Positions 50,972 through 63,090 of a DNA stretch of 64,000 nucleotides are shown piece by piece. The stretch is from the NCBI RefSeq assembly GCF_021869535.1, contig NW_026262668.1:65502058-65566057 (forward strand), read 5' to 3'. Every line of letters starts with the position of its first letter. Positions within the stretch are counted from its first letter, which is position 1. The DNA is from Mytilus californianus. Lineage: Eukaryota > Mollusca > Bivalvia > Mytilida > Mytilidae. Made by a program: the position numbers and the translations under genes. The notes below the pieces were generated by a model, which was not told where the DNA came from, made no database searches, and saw only the letters and a list, made by a program, of their open reading frames with translations.

Positions 50972-52030
50972 CATAATTATTCTTAGAAATTTGGATAAGG
51001 GGCAGCATATTTTGGTATGTTTTGAAAAGTTTGTCTTCTTTATTGTTTCGGTAAAGGAATGACCTCTTAAAGGGGTTTCATACAATATTACTGTTTAGTT
51101 AAATCATGAATAGTTTTTTTTAGGGCATGAAAATGAAAATAATGATAACCAGGGCAAATATCAGTGCAGTATACTAGTTATGGAGAAAAAGAATAGTGTA
51201 TCATAAGTCCTTTTTTGTATAGTGCTTAGAGAAGGTTAGTTTGTCAAAACGATACAAACCAAATCAAATCAAGCAAAAAAAATGTTATTGTTGTTTCAAG
51301 GAAATAAATAGGTGGAAAAGTTATTACTTTACATAAGAATTCTCATTCCATCTGTCCAAACATGCAAAACAGTCAATTTTGTATTTTTACTTACCCTACC
51401 TTTTATATGTTTAGTGCTTAAGGAAACATGGTGCTATTTTATAAGTATTTTTTTTAACAATGCTGTATATTATAATATTACCTTTTTATTCTGTATAAAT
51501 GTTTTTTTTTAAATCTTCCTGTATGCTAGTTATTGTGGATAATATCAAAATTCTGTGTTGCAAGTTACTGTGGTATTTATGGCTTCTATATGGCTTCATT
51601 TTCTAACAAGGATATTTTTACTACATGGCCAGTTGAACTTAACAATATAACAATACTTAATCCATATAAACTTGTATCCATATGGATAATAAAACTTTCT
51701 CTGTAACTTAAATACTAAAAAGTAGAAAACAGCTTTAATCGTTATCAGATAACATATTATTATAATCTCTTTGGAATGTGTATGAAATTGAAAGTAATTT
51801 GAAAAAGCTTTTTGAATCTTTTTGGGTAGGGTGGACTGCTTAAATCTAGAGCAAGCCCTGAATTAGGTGAAACAAAAATGTTATGCCACACTAATTATAT
51901 AACTGTTAAAACATTACCATATATTTATGTAGGAGTTGTTGAATATAGCGTGTTTTAGCCTTTTTTCTGTACGAATAAGGATGTTGAAAAGTAGTGATAT
52001 TAAATAAAGGTTTGTGTAAAGACTATATAT
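50972..52030 (+). other. SBNO: SBNO 3' untranslated region (inferred extent)
   Basis: AT-rich, with no repeat family recognised, between the stop codon and the last AATAAA of the cluster. Earlier AATAAA hexamers at 51303 and 51688 could give shorter forms. The cleavage site is not visible from sequence alone. Confidence 0.5.
52003..52008 (+). terminator. Poly(A) signal AATAAA, best candidate for SBNO
   Basis: AATAAA followed within 12 bases by the GT-rich stretch GGTTTGTGT, the usual arrangement of signal and downstream element. Alternatives at 51303-51308 and 51688-51693 lack as clear a GT-rich element. Confidence 0.5.
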
Positions 52031-52637
52031 TTACCCTGTCACCCAGTTTGTTATCATGAAGAAAACTTTAATTGTTTTGAAAAAAAAATGCCTGCATGTT
52101 TTTTCATTCACATTTCAGTAAGTCATAAATCATTAAGATTTATTTGTAATTGATGTAACCCCATTTTTAAAAAATTACTTCATGGTTACACTATTAACGT
52201 GAAGCTGCATTAAATTTTATCTGCTGAATTAATTTTTGGAATAGTATTCACCTTTACATTATATCTGTTCATTTGCACAAAAAATCTGTCTACAAGAGAT
52301 AATGTACAATTTTATAGATTTTAAAACAAATAAATTTTTTTTTTTTATTATATGTTTATTCATCAGCATTTTCAGAATTTTGAAGTATCATCAATTGAAA
52401 TGTTACACCTTACAGCTGATGGGAACAAACTATAGGTTTGCACTCTGTCCTTCTGTCAATCCAAGAAGTTTTTCAAACAATTTTCCAGTAATGTTTCAAA
52501 ACTATTGGTACATCTTTGGTTTATAGTGAGATCATTAGAAGTTACAGATTTAGTTCAAGTTTCCTCTAAGTTATGTGATTGTTGCAAAAGTTGTTGCCCC
52601 AGGACATAGTTAATTGCTTGCAAAAATCAGTTTTTAA

Positions 52638-54838
52638 ACGACCGCAAAAAAATTTTGCGGTCGTATATTGGTATGACGTTTGCGTCGTCGTACGAAGATA
52701 CATTGGTTTTAACAATAACTTTAAGTGAATGGATCTCTATGAAATTTTACCAGAAGGTTCAATACCACAAAAGGAAGGTTGGGATTGGTTTTGGGGGTTA
52801 TGGTACCAACAGTTACGGAATTGGGGGCCAAAAAGGGGCCAAAAATAAGCATTTTTAGCTCACCTGACCTGAAAGGTCAAGTGAGCTTTTCTCATCACTT
52901 TGCGTCCGTCGTCCGTAAACTTTTACAAAAATCTTCTCCTCTGAAACTACTAAGACAAATTTAACCAAACTTTTACACAATCATCATTAGGGTATATAGT
53001 TTAAAAAATGTATCCGATGACCCCGCCCGCGAACCAAGATGGCCGACATGGCTAAAAAATAGAACATAGAGTTAAAATGTAGATTTTGGCTCATATCTCT
53101 GAAACCAAAGCATTTAGAGCAAATCTGACATGGGGTAAAATTGTTTATCAGGTCAAGATCTATCTGCCCTGAAATTTTCAGACCAATCAGGCAAATCGTT
53201 GTTTGGTTGCTGCCCCTGAATTGGTAATTTTAATGAAATTTTGTTGTTTTAGGTTATTATCTTGAATATTATTATAGATAGAGATAAACTGTAAACAGCA
53301 ATAATGTTCAGCAAAGTAAGATCTACAATTAAGTCAACTTGACCAAAATGGTCAGTTGACCCCTTAAGGAGTTATTGCCCTTTATAATCAATTTTTAACC
53401 ATTTTTCGTAAATTTTTGTAATCTTTTACAAAAATCTTCTCCTCTGAAACTACTGAGACAAATTTAACAAAACTTGTCCACAATCATCATTAGGGTATAT
53501 AGTTTAAAAAATGTATCCGATGACCCCGCCCGCAAACCAAGATGGCCGACATGGCTAAAAAATAGTACATAGGGTAAAATGCAGTTTTTGGCTCATATCT
53601 CTGAAACCAAAGCATTTAGAGCAATCTGATATGGGGTAAAATTGTTTATCAGGTCAAGATCTATATGCCCTGAAATTTTCAGATGAATCTGACAACCCGT
53701 TGTTGGGTTGCTGCCCCTGAATTGGTAATTTTAAGTAAATTTTGAAGCTTTTGGTTATTATCTTGAATATTATTATAGATAGAGATAAACTGTAAACAGC
53801 AATAATGTACAGCAAAGTAAGATCTACAAATAAGTCAACATGACCAAAATTGTCAATTGACCCCTTACGGAGTTATTGCCCTTTATAGTCAATTTTTTAC
53901 AATTTTTTCATAAATTTTGTAAATTTTTGTAAATTTTTACAAAATATTTTCCACTGTAACTACTGGGCCAAGTTCATTATAGATAGAGATAATTGTAAGC
54001 AGCAAGAATGTTCAGTAAAGTAAGATCTACAAGCACATCACCATCACCAAAACACAATTTTGTCATGAATCCATCTTTGTCCTTTGTTTAATATGCACAT
54101 ATACCAAGGTGAGCGACACAGGCTCTTTAGAGCCTCTAGTTGTAACTTCCAGACAATAACTTGTGTTTAAGTGTATGGATCTCTCTGAAATTATACCACA
54201 AGTTTCCATACCACAAAGGGATGGTAAGGATTAGCTTTGGGGGGGTTATGGCTCAAACCGTTCAGGAATTAGGGGCAAAAAAGAGGAAAAAACAAGAGTT
54301 TCCTGGTTAATGGACAATTTAAAAGAAGTGGAAGGGAGGAATTTCAAAAACAAAATTGTACAATGTTGGATTACCTCCCTTACACTGCTTTAAAATTATC
54401 TATTTAAGACTTTTATGATGTATTTAAATTGGTAATTATGGTTGCAAACTCCATTGGAAATTTGAATTGAGATTATGACCATATCTTAAGGAAAAGAATT
54501 TTTTTTTTGGAAAAGGGGGTGGAGGGTGGTAAAAAAGAAATTGTGGGGGGGGGGGCAAATTTTTTTTTCATTTCAGATTTCAAAAATTAGAAAGAAAAAA
54601 AAAATTTTTTTTGGGGGGAGGGGTCAATACGCAACAGCATAGTGTATTTCATGAAAGCAAAAAATTGAATATAGATTCAAATCATATAGCCAATTCTAAG
54701 TTCTTTGACTACAGTTATTCTGTGTCAGAAACCGATTATAAATTCAGACCTGTATCAAGCGCGAATATTGTGTCCATTTTTTGCCCCAACTGTTCAGGGT
54801 TGGACCTCTGCGGTCGCTCAGCGAAGCAATTTATTCTA
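52638..54838 (+). mobile_element. Family X element, copy 2, split by a family A element
   Basis: Near-perfect head hairpin ACGACCGCAAAA / TTTTGCGGTCGT. Core runs to AAATAAGCATTTTT, breaks at 52857-54140, and resumes TGTAACTTCCAGACAATAAC. The tail has GACCTCTGCGGTCG and CAGCGAAGCA, shortened by loss of the TATCCAGCTGC stretch present in the other copies. Confidence 0.8.
52857..54140 (+). mobile_element. Family A element, subtype A1, copy 2, nested in family X
   Basis: Head AGCTCACCTGACCTGAAAGG then TCAAGTGAGCT. Core units of about 503 bases (52930, 53433, partial 53940). Tail AGGTGAGC and hairpin AGGCTCTTTAGAGCCT, CTAGT. Confidence 0.85.
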
Positions 54839-54879
54839 TAATGCCTTTATCAATCAATTATATATTTAGTAAATAGTCA

Positions 54880-55460
54880 TAAGAAGTTGCAGACCAAAGA
54901 ATTTGTGGCCTTAGAATATAGAAAATTGCTTGTAATATCAGTCCTCCCCTCAAAAACAACTCATTCCAAAATGGCCACTAAGGCTAAAAATAAAGCACAG
55001 GAGTAAAATGAAAGTATTGATTAAAAACCCAATACAGCCAGAGAAATACATAGAGAGAGAAATCTGACAATGTAAATATAAGTCAAGACAAGATGTCAAG
55101 ATCAGCCTTCTGCCCATGTTGAACAAAAATTAATTACTCTTAAAGAAAGGAAGCCCTTTACTATTTTTTTTGTTGGAAATTTTGGTTTACATCTTGCTAA
55201 CTATAATACATAAATGAAAACTAAATATCACAAATGTTCTTAGATCTACTAATAAGTCATCACGACCAAAATTGTCAGTTGACCCTTTATCAATGAAATT
55301 GTCCTTGAATGACGATTTTTACCATTTTTTTTGGGGTGATTTTGGCTATTATTTTTAAAATTATAAAGAAAGAGTAAATAGTAAAATTTATCTGCAAGAG
55401 TCATTATGGCTTATACAGTCAGTGACTTCCTTTTAAGAGTTATTCTCCTTTAATCACGAT
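54880..55460 (+). repeat. Diverged family A core relic
   Basis: AAAATGGCCACTAAGGCTAA, GATCTACTAATAAGTCATCA and CCAAAATTGTCAGTTGACCC align with the A1 core. Head and tail are lost. Confidence 0.6.
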
Positions 55461-55761
55461 TTTTGAGGAAACTATAAGAGAGAGACTAAATAACAAAAAA
55501 AAAGTGAAACAAGATTCCCAAAGAGGTATTATGATTGAAATCCTCTAGCAGCTCCTTATAGGAGTTATTACCCTTACATGATGTTCCCTTTCTAGGCACA
55601 TTTTCACACTAAAACTGAAAATTTCATTCTCACTACTAATTCATTACTGACCACTATTCACCATGTTTTCTCCTATGCATAAATAATAATTAGATAATTA
55701 GAATATGCTGCAAAGGTAAAATATTCCCTTTTCAGTATAGTCCAATTATCTAATCATTTTT

Positions 55762-56608
55762 GTCGAACGTTCGACTTTTGTCGAAAAAGCGAGACATAGC
55801 GATCCTACATTCCGTCGTCGTCGGCGTCCACAAATATTCACTCTGGTTAAAGTTTTTGAAATTTTAATAACTTTCTGAAACTATCATGGATTTCTACCAA
55901 ACTTGGACAGAAGCTTGTTTATGATCATAAGATAATATTCAAAAGTAAATTTTGTAAAAAAAAAAATTCCATTTTTTCCGTATTTTACTTATATATGGAC
56001 TTAGTTTTTCTGCCAGGAAACATTACATTCACTCTGTGGTTAAAGTTTTTGAAATTTTAATAACTTTCTTAAACTGTCCTAGATTTCTACCAAACTTGGA
56101 CAGAAGCTTGTTTATGATCATAAGATAGTATCCAGAAGTAAAATTTGGAAAAAAAAATTCCATTTTTTCCGTATTTTACTTATAAATGGACTTAGTTTTT
56201 CTGCCAGTTAACATTACATTCACTCTGTGGTTAAAGTTTTTGAAATTTTAACAACTTTCTTAAACTATCCTGGATTTGTACCAAACTTGGACAGAAGCTT
56301 GTTTATGATTAAAAGCTAGTATCTAGAAGGAAATTTTTGAAGAAAAAAAATTCCAATTTTTCCGTATTTTACTTATAAATGGACTTAGTTTTTCTTCCAG
56401 TTAACATTACATACAGTCTGCAGTTTAAGTTTTTAAAACATTTATTAGATTCATAAACTATCCTGGATTTTTACCAAACTTGGACAGAAGCTACTTACAA
56501 TCAAAAGATAGTATAGAGAGGAATATTTTTATTATTTTTTTTCCTCATTTTTGTTGAGCCTGCGATTAACAGCAAAAGTAGGCGAGACACTGGGTTCCGC
56601 GGAACCCT
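55762..56608 (+). mobile_element. Family G element (GTCGAACGTTCGAC head)
   Basis: The head is the perfect palindrome GTCGAACGTTCGAC, then AAAAAGCGAGACATAGCGAT and a CGTCGTCGTCGGCGTCC patch. Four core units of about 190 bases with CCAAACTTGGACAGAAGCT. Tail AGGCGAGACACT, then the perfect 16-base palindrome GGGTTCCGCGGAACCC (56592-56607). Confidence 0.8.
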
Positions 56609-58184
56609 TACAAATTTTTTAGTATTTAAAATGACAAGAAAAACGTGAAAATCAAACCTTGCTAAATTGGTTTGGACTTAGACATAAGAAAATGAACCTT
56701 TGTGAAAACAAACCACTTAACAGTAATCATATCATTAGATTTTAAAGGTAAAGTTCCAGTTTCGTGCTAGCTGTATTTTGCCAAAGATTTTTGTAGACCC
56801 TTGAATATAGATAAAAAGAATCAGTTTTAAGTTTGATTTTTATTTTGATGCAGTAATTTTAAAGAAAATAATGGTTCCTGGACATAGAAAATTGGCTGAA
56901 AATATAAGGTTTTAAAAACACCTTGATTCTTTAGAGGTTGGGTAATCTCATAAAAAAATAACTAGATCCATAGCAACTTCTCCTTCTTAATGGATTGTTT
57001 GTTTCAGTTAGGCTACTAGAGTGGTATGGAGATATTGTAATCTATATGCAGGACCCTCAGAATTCTTGTTACTATTAAGTTACAAGCATTGATACAGGCA
57101 ATTGATAGAAAAGAATATCTATGAGAGATAATGCTCTCAAGAAATTTAGCCGTACCTTTATACAGAATACCCTAGAATTATTTTTCCAATACAATTTCTA
57201 AAAGTACACCATCAGAAATCAATTTAAGGGGTACATATGAATCAGCCCGTCTGTCTGTCCAGATAACTTTTTAAGACGGCTGTGCAATTTTAACCAAACT
57301 TTGTACAAGAACATGTTGAAATTGACATATTTGACTAAAAATTACCATTTTATACATAGTTTTTGGCAAATTTAAATATGACCCAAGACCATATCGAGGA
57401 AGATTTTTTTACCAACGTTAACATCTTTGTACAAGACATCTTGACGTATTTCAGGAAGGAACGTTTCAAATGCGAGTTATAAGGTTTAACTTTTAATGTT
57501 TTCAAAACGAGAATGTATGATTAGGCCACTTCTTGCTCCTTGAATTCGGATTTATTTCTAAGCTCATATCATAATATCAAGATCTCAAAGTGAGGCTATT
57601 TTAGCAGATTTTGCAGTATTGTATCAAAAACAAGACGTTTGATGCTCTCAAGAAAATATGTTAAACGCAATTCAAAACACTAAAAATACTCATATCTGAC
57701 AGAGTAAAGTTTTCTGAACAAATGAAGAATGTTATCACATATTAAACGTTTTGAATTTCAAATACAAGTAGCCAATCACATCAGTTCGTTCTTCATTTAA
57801 GCTGAGAATACTTTAACACAGTGTTATAGTAGTCTCAGATTTAAGAATCTAGCTGATCTAATATATAAAATCCTACTACGTTTATTGAAGATACTTATTC
57901 GATGTTTCTCCTTTAAAGATATTAAGAATGCAATAAATAACAACAATGTCTGACACGGTCAGTTTGTGCCTGTACCTGACACAACAAGATCATGCATGTC
58001 ATGATATTGTCATAGCAGTGAAATGTCTTTGTTACGCACATCATATTTGAAAACGGTACTGTTTTATCAGTAAACAATTTTTTTTGCAGGACGGTAAGTG
58101 ATTGAGTATGCAACTCACTTTTGTGTGTCTGAAAAACATCAAGATACAAGGCTTATAATTTAATATGCATTTTGTGTACATATC
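56609..58184. other. Intergenic DNA, almost nothing assigned
   Basis: Only the element relic at 57236 was recognised. Confidence 0.5.
57236..57330 (+). repeat. Relic of a hairpin-headed element
   Basis: CAGCCCGTCTGTCTGTCCAG and TTTTAACCAAACTTTGTACA: the CCGT-type patch plus the shared core phrase, without head or tail. Confidence 0.4.
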
Positions 58185-58310
58185 TCAAACCAGTTAAAAA
58201 CGAGACCAATTACGGAGTTGAAAAGCATTAAAAACGAAAAGTTCCAAAAGTTCTGCAAAATCTTGATAGGACATGATTAGCGGGGTAGAAAACTTAATTG
58301 TTCAGAAACT
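58185..58310 (+). repeat. Diverged dispersed duplicate, copy 1
   Basis: AAAAGTTCTGCAAAATCTTG and GGGGTAGAAAAC. Copy 2 at 58782-58925 has AAAAGTTGTGCAAAATCTTG and TGGGTAGAAAAAC. A 66-codon frame starting at 58273 overlaps copy 1 and is not claimed as a gene. Confidence 0.5.
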
Positions 58311-58500
58311 TAAACTTATCAACAGTAAATTTATAGATAATGACATCATCAATGATATTTCATGTAAGCAAAGGAGCACTGACTTCTGGTCTACCAGAGA
58401 GGAGGAAACGTCCACCAACCATAGTTTCGACTCAGTGGTTGCCAAAACTTTTAAACCAAAGAAACCTGGCTAATACTTGGTACGCATGACACACTTTTTT

Positions 58501-58746
58501 ATGCGAAGGGGTCATTAATTATTACCTTTGTTCGTCTGTCCATCCGTCCCATTTTCGTTTCCGCACTCTAGCTGAAGTTTGCCTCGTCCATTTTTTATAA
58601 AACTCATACACAATGCCAAGAACCACAACAAGCAGACAGAGTTCGATTTGGACAGTGAGTCATTTACCGTTGTAGATTAATGGCCCTTTTTAACTTGGAA
58701 AATTGCAAAGCTTGAGCGGGGGCATTCGTGTCCTCAGACACATTCT
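58501..58746 (+). mobile_element. Family E element, copy 3 (decayed head)
   Basis: Head ATGCGAAGGGGTCAT barely pairs. One core unit, tail GCGGGGGCATTCGTG, hairpin GTGTC-CTCA-GACAC. Confidence 0.75.
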
Positions 58747-58781
58747 TCTATTTTTTATAAATTAGACTCATCAATGGCAAT

Positions 58782-58925
58782 CGAATCAAACCAGTAGGAA
58801 ACCCAGACCCAATCATGAAGTTAAAGAGCACTGCACTGAAAATTAAAAAAATCCCAAAAAGTTGTGCAAAATCTTGCTGAGACAATATAAGCCTGGGTAG
58901 AAAAACCTTGAAAAAAATTGAAAAG
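58782..58925 (+). repeat. Diverged dispersed duplicate, copy 2
   Basis: Collinear with 58185-58310. The two copies flank the family E element at 58501. Confidence 0.5.
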
Positions 58926-60171
58926 GATTGTTACTTGTCCTTTATGTTGTGGAAACTAGGTAGGTATTGATTCTTCGTTTCTGTAATTGCTAATTATATA
59001 AAGGGGAATTGTTATCCAAATTAAAAATCATGTTGCCCCATGTGGAATCTGAAGTGCTAATGCTAATTATTTGATTTAAACTGAACCAAGATTTTCGAAT
59101 GTCAACTTTATCTTGATCGGATCTTTACTGATGTCGTCAAGTTTACCTTTTAAAAAAATTTTTTTTTAGAAAGATAAAATTTGAGATTAAGTTCGTGGGT
59201 GTTACATTTCATAACCGTGCACCCCATAAATTTTATATACTCTGATGAATTAACGAGAAAAAAAATTAGATTATAACAAATTTCTTTAAATTTTCAATTT
59301 GTTAGTCAGGAATACACATAACCTCTCAATTAAGTACAAAGTTACGGAAATCTCGTCTTTAACAATTAATTAGTTCTGTTTCAAAATCAATGGCGAGAAA
59401 TCCAAATTGAATGCTTCACAACTTCGTTATTAATTTTCTTCAAAAAGTATTGAACAAGCTAATTGTTTGTGCAGATTCATAACCTTTGAAGAGAAGTTTA
59501 TGACGGGTTACGAATAAATTGTCTTACTTTCTTTTACTTTTCTTGCCAAACCAATTTTAAATAGAGCACGTGTACTTATCAGTATTGATAAACGTTAAAC
59601 ATGGCTCGGTAAATTGTTGCTGGAGTGTTTAAGAAATTATTCTGTTTTTGATTTCAAAGCTCCCGTTCTATATTACTTTCATTGTTAATCTTACATTTTG
59701 GATCTTTTAATATCCCATCGCAACCAAATTCCTGGAGAAACGGCTACCCCGATTCAATTTCAATATGAGAACTTAATAATCAGACTTATAAGAAGGTTTC
59801 GGGTCCATAGTTTCTTCACTCAAAAGTTATCTAAAGTACAAAAGTAATCTAATACAAAAGTCGAGAAATTGTTTGTATATTTGGACTGGTAAATGCGCTA
59901 CGAAACCTCACCAGATTATAAAAATGTATGTTATCAGTAATCAAAACTAGGCGTCAGAAATACTGTTAAACTAGTATGTTTACTAGTTGCGATGTGAATC
60001 AGATAACTTATATATAATTAAAAAAATCAATGATATGCTAGAATAAACTATATACGTTCTTCAATCGTGCAATAGTAAAAATGTTTTTACTTCTCTACCC
60101 TTTACACAATTATTCCTTCTTCTAAACATAAAGACAGATTGAAATAATTAGTCCAACTTTTTTATCGTCCT

Positions 60172-60226
60172 GAACATGCATGAAATATTTGCCACTGGAC
60201 GTTAAGCAACCAACAATCAATCCAAC
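60172..60226 (-). repeat. SINE-tail-like fragment (reverse of 7995)
   Basis: CTGAACATGCATGAAATATT and TTAAGCAACCAACAATCAAT. Confidence 0.5.
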
Positions 60227-61261
60227 TTTTTTGATAAAAAATGGCATACGTATATACAAATAGTTGGAAGGAAGAGACAAAATTTACTATGGTTTGGTGG
60301 ATGGGTTTACTTTGAGTCGCAGCTTTTTTCTTGTTCTCGTCGAGTTGCTTCTCAAGACATAAGAAAAGAAGGTAGCCTTATCCTTTAACATTACGTGCCA
60401 ATTTAAAGACTATGTTCTCGTCTTGACTAATGCAGAGCTTTGTTACTACGTTGATCGCATATATTTATTGAACTTGAAATTAAGGATACTACACATACAG
60501 TTATCTGCCTCATATATTGACTCATATCGAAATTTACAGCGCGGGTCGGGTTGGGATGAGGAAACGACCATTATTTATCAGCTGAGGGCGTCGGTTCAAT
60601 TTTTTTTTTATCCTGCTTTGAGAAAACCCTTAGTATGACAAAGTTTTTCTTATTGATTTTTTTTATCAAATATAAATATCCTCAGAAAAATGGACAAAAT
60701 AAACATTTAGCTTAAACCAATACAGATTGTCGCTGATTTTGAAAATGCTAATTCTTAAAAAGATAAAGCTATTAAACACACTAAAAGCAAAATTTGTTTA
60801 TATACATTACTTACTTATGTGGGTTTTTAACGACCTTGGCTGGCTATAAAGCCCTCGCACGGTCGGTATATACATGAGCATGTGCTATTAAAAATGAATG
60901 GAATTACGTAAAAAAGAAAAAAAAAACAGAGAAAATTCTTTGTTCCAATTTATTGACTGTAACCCATAATTCTACAAATTTTTTACTCTATATTATGATT
61001 AAATGTACATTTGCTGTCACAGAATTATTTGTGAATGAAAAAAAAAAATAATAAAAAAGAGGAAACATGTCATCTCTCTATATGCCTTTATTAAAATTTT
61101 CTCATCATATACTTATTTCAATCTAACTCTAGGAAGTGCAACTGAAAATAACACATTGCAAATATCACTGATTTTATGGTTCTGGTAATCAGCAGCCTGG
61201 ATCAAATATGTACATAATTTATTTGAATTAAAGAAATATATATGTAGGTTTATAATTATAT

Positions 61262-61362
61262 GGAGATTAATGGTGACCTATAGTTGTTAACTTATGTCAT
61301 TTCGTCTCTGGTGGAGAGTTGTCTAATTGGCAATCTTACCACATCTTCTTATTTTCATAATC
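61262..61362 (-). repeat. Dispersed repeat S1, copy 7 (reverse, short)
   Basis: AATGGTGACCTATAGTTGTT and TTGGCAATCTTACCACATCT. Confidence 0.6.
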
Positions 61363-61901
61363 AATATTTCATTTCAATGTGAAAATGTTTTACGAAATCA
61401 TAGTGTATTGTTTTGTGTGTCTGCCCATCAAGTGTCCTTAATTGGAACATTAAATATTCTTATTCTATATCTTTGTAATTATTTCATAAAAAAATTAAAC
61501 ATATTTACAAATGATTGTAGAATATACACACCTTTTACATTCCTACATCTATCACCAGGAAATTGCCTCAAAATGATTTTAACACTTTAGAAAGTTGAAT
61601 ACACATGTTAAGAAACTTTCCAAGGTCAAAACTAGGGAGAAATGTTTCATACAGTCGTTAATCTAGTGATTGTAAATTTACACATCCTATGGATAAAGAA
61701 CCATAACAGATGACTGTCATAAGGAGTGATCAGATTCACTACTCTTGAGAAATTATGCATCTTTCTGGTGCTGTACACTATCAGAGATTTAATAATGACA
61801 AAAATTATTTAAGATATTGCACACTCACTTCAATATCGTCAACAATTTATATACTTGTCGGACATAAAAACTTTCATTGTATGACACTAGTATTTTTTTG
61901 A

Positions 61902-61920
61902 CCCCCCCCCCCCCCCCCCC
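61902..61920 (+). repeat. Poly(C) tract, 19 bases
   Basis: Uninterrupted C run after TTTTTTTGA. Length is likely to be unstable between alleles and between reads. Confidence 0.95.
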
Positions 61921-62074
61921 TAAAATGCACCGACCCGCCTCAGCTGATGAATAATGACTGTTTCCAAAATAGTAATATGTGATCATAATCGATTGTAATT
62001 GATAACATTTTCCAAGTAAATGACAGTAATTGGCATCATGAAAATTTTTGTGATTACATGTAATCGTACGTAAT

Positions 62075-62150
62075 TTAATCGATTACAGCAGAAAAAAACG
62101 ATTTAATCATCGATTACAGCAGAAAACACGATTTAATCATCGATTATTTT
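62075..62150 (+). repeat. Short tandem duplication of an AATCGATTA motif
   Basis: TCGATTACAGCAGAAAA ... CGATTTAATCA occurs twice, about 33 bases apart. The motif ATCGATTA/TAATCGAT is itself near-palindromic. Confidence 0.8.
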
Positions 62151-62865
62151 TGATACCGTTTTGACGTCTGCATGTCTTCTTCAGTCTATGTTAGTTATTT
62201 TTACAAATACAGGTTGAATAGAATGTATAAATTTGACGGAAGAGTTCTATCAAATTGCCTTATTCAGACCTGTTATTGTTTCAAGCTGCCTTATGCTAAA
62301 CCAGATTTCTTGACAATTTTACAGTAATTCCATCTTTTGAAACAAACGACTCTCAATGCATGAGATTCTGTACTCCCATAAACATAATAAAGTAAAAAAA
62401 ACCTTGATTGTATCAAAATTCCTTAGAGAATAACTACCAGTAAGAGTTTTCGTTTGACAATTTTACACTTTCTTCCAGAATTCTTACCCTTCTTACCAAT
62501 AGTCGGCTGTAGCTTTCATAAGTTTATTGTTAATTATACAAATGTGCTACACTTAAATAACATTAACTTGCTTATTTATATTTTATTTCGTTACGGCGTT
62601 AACAAAACAAAACGACTGCCACAATACACACAGGCAAGATCGATATGTTACCTAGACAGTACTCTATGCATACCTATTGGTCATTTATCGAAATAGCGCA
62701 AGGACTTTAATAAATACTTTAATGACAGGATATTTTTAATGATTCTATCAATTGACTTGGTTTTGGTTTCAAGGTGTTTTATAACCAGTATAACATAAAT
62801 AATCATAACCTCTCATTGAAAATCTAGATAAAGGTTGTGTTGAGCAAACGATGATATGAAAGAGG

Positions 62866-63090
62866 GACGAAAGATACCAGAGGGACAGTCAAACTCATAG
62901 ATCGAAAACAAACTGACAACGCCATGGCCAAAAATAAAAAGACAAACAAACAAATAATAGTACAGATGACACAACATAGAAAACTAAAGACTAAGCAACG
63001 CGAACCCCACCAAAAACTGGGAGTGATCTCAGGGGCTCCGGAAGGGTAAGCAGATCCTGCTCCACATGTGGCACCCGTCGTGTTGCTTAT
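62866..63090 (+). repeat. Dispersed repeat S3 (forward, fullest)
   Basis: AAAGATACCAGAGGGACAGT, ACTGACAACGCCATGGCCA, CTCAGGGGCTCCGGAAGGGT and GCAGATCCTGCTCCACATG. Confidence 0.65.

Larger units (their letters stand above)
58926..62865. other. Intergenic DNA, sparse features
   Basis: Fewer elements than the rest of the window: SINE-tail fragment, S1 fragment, poly(C), small duplication. A string near 60830 (TTTAACGACCTTGGCTGGCT) is the complement of one at about 33725. No gene recognised; 63091-63801 is blank too. Confidence 0.5.

Noticed and set aside
58270-58473. 68-codon open segment after TTGATAG, fairly protein-like
   Set aside because: The acceptor lacks a pyrimidine tract, no partner exon is seen, and its start overlaps a dispersed repeat copied at 58782.
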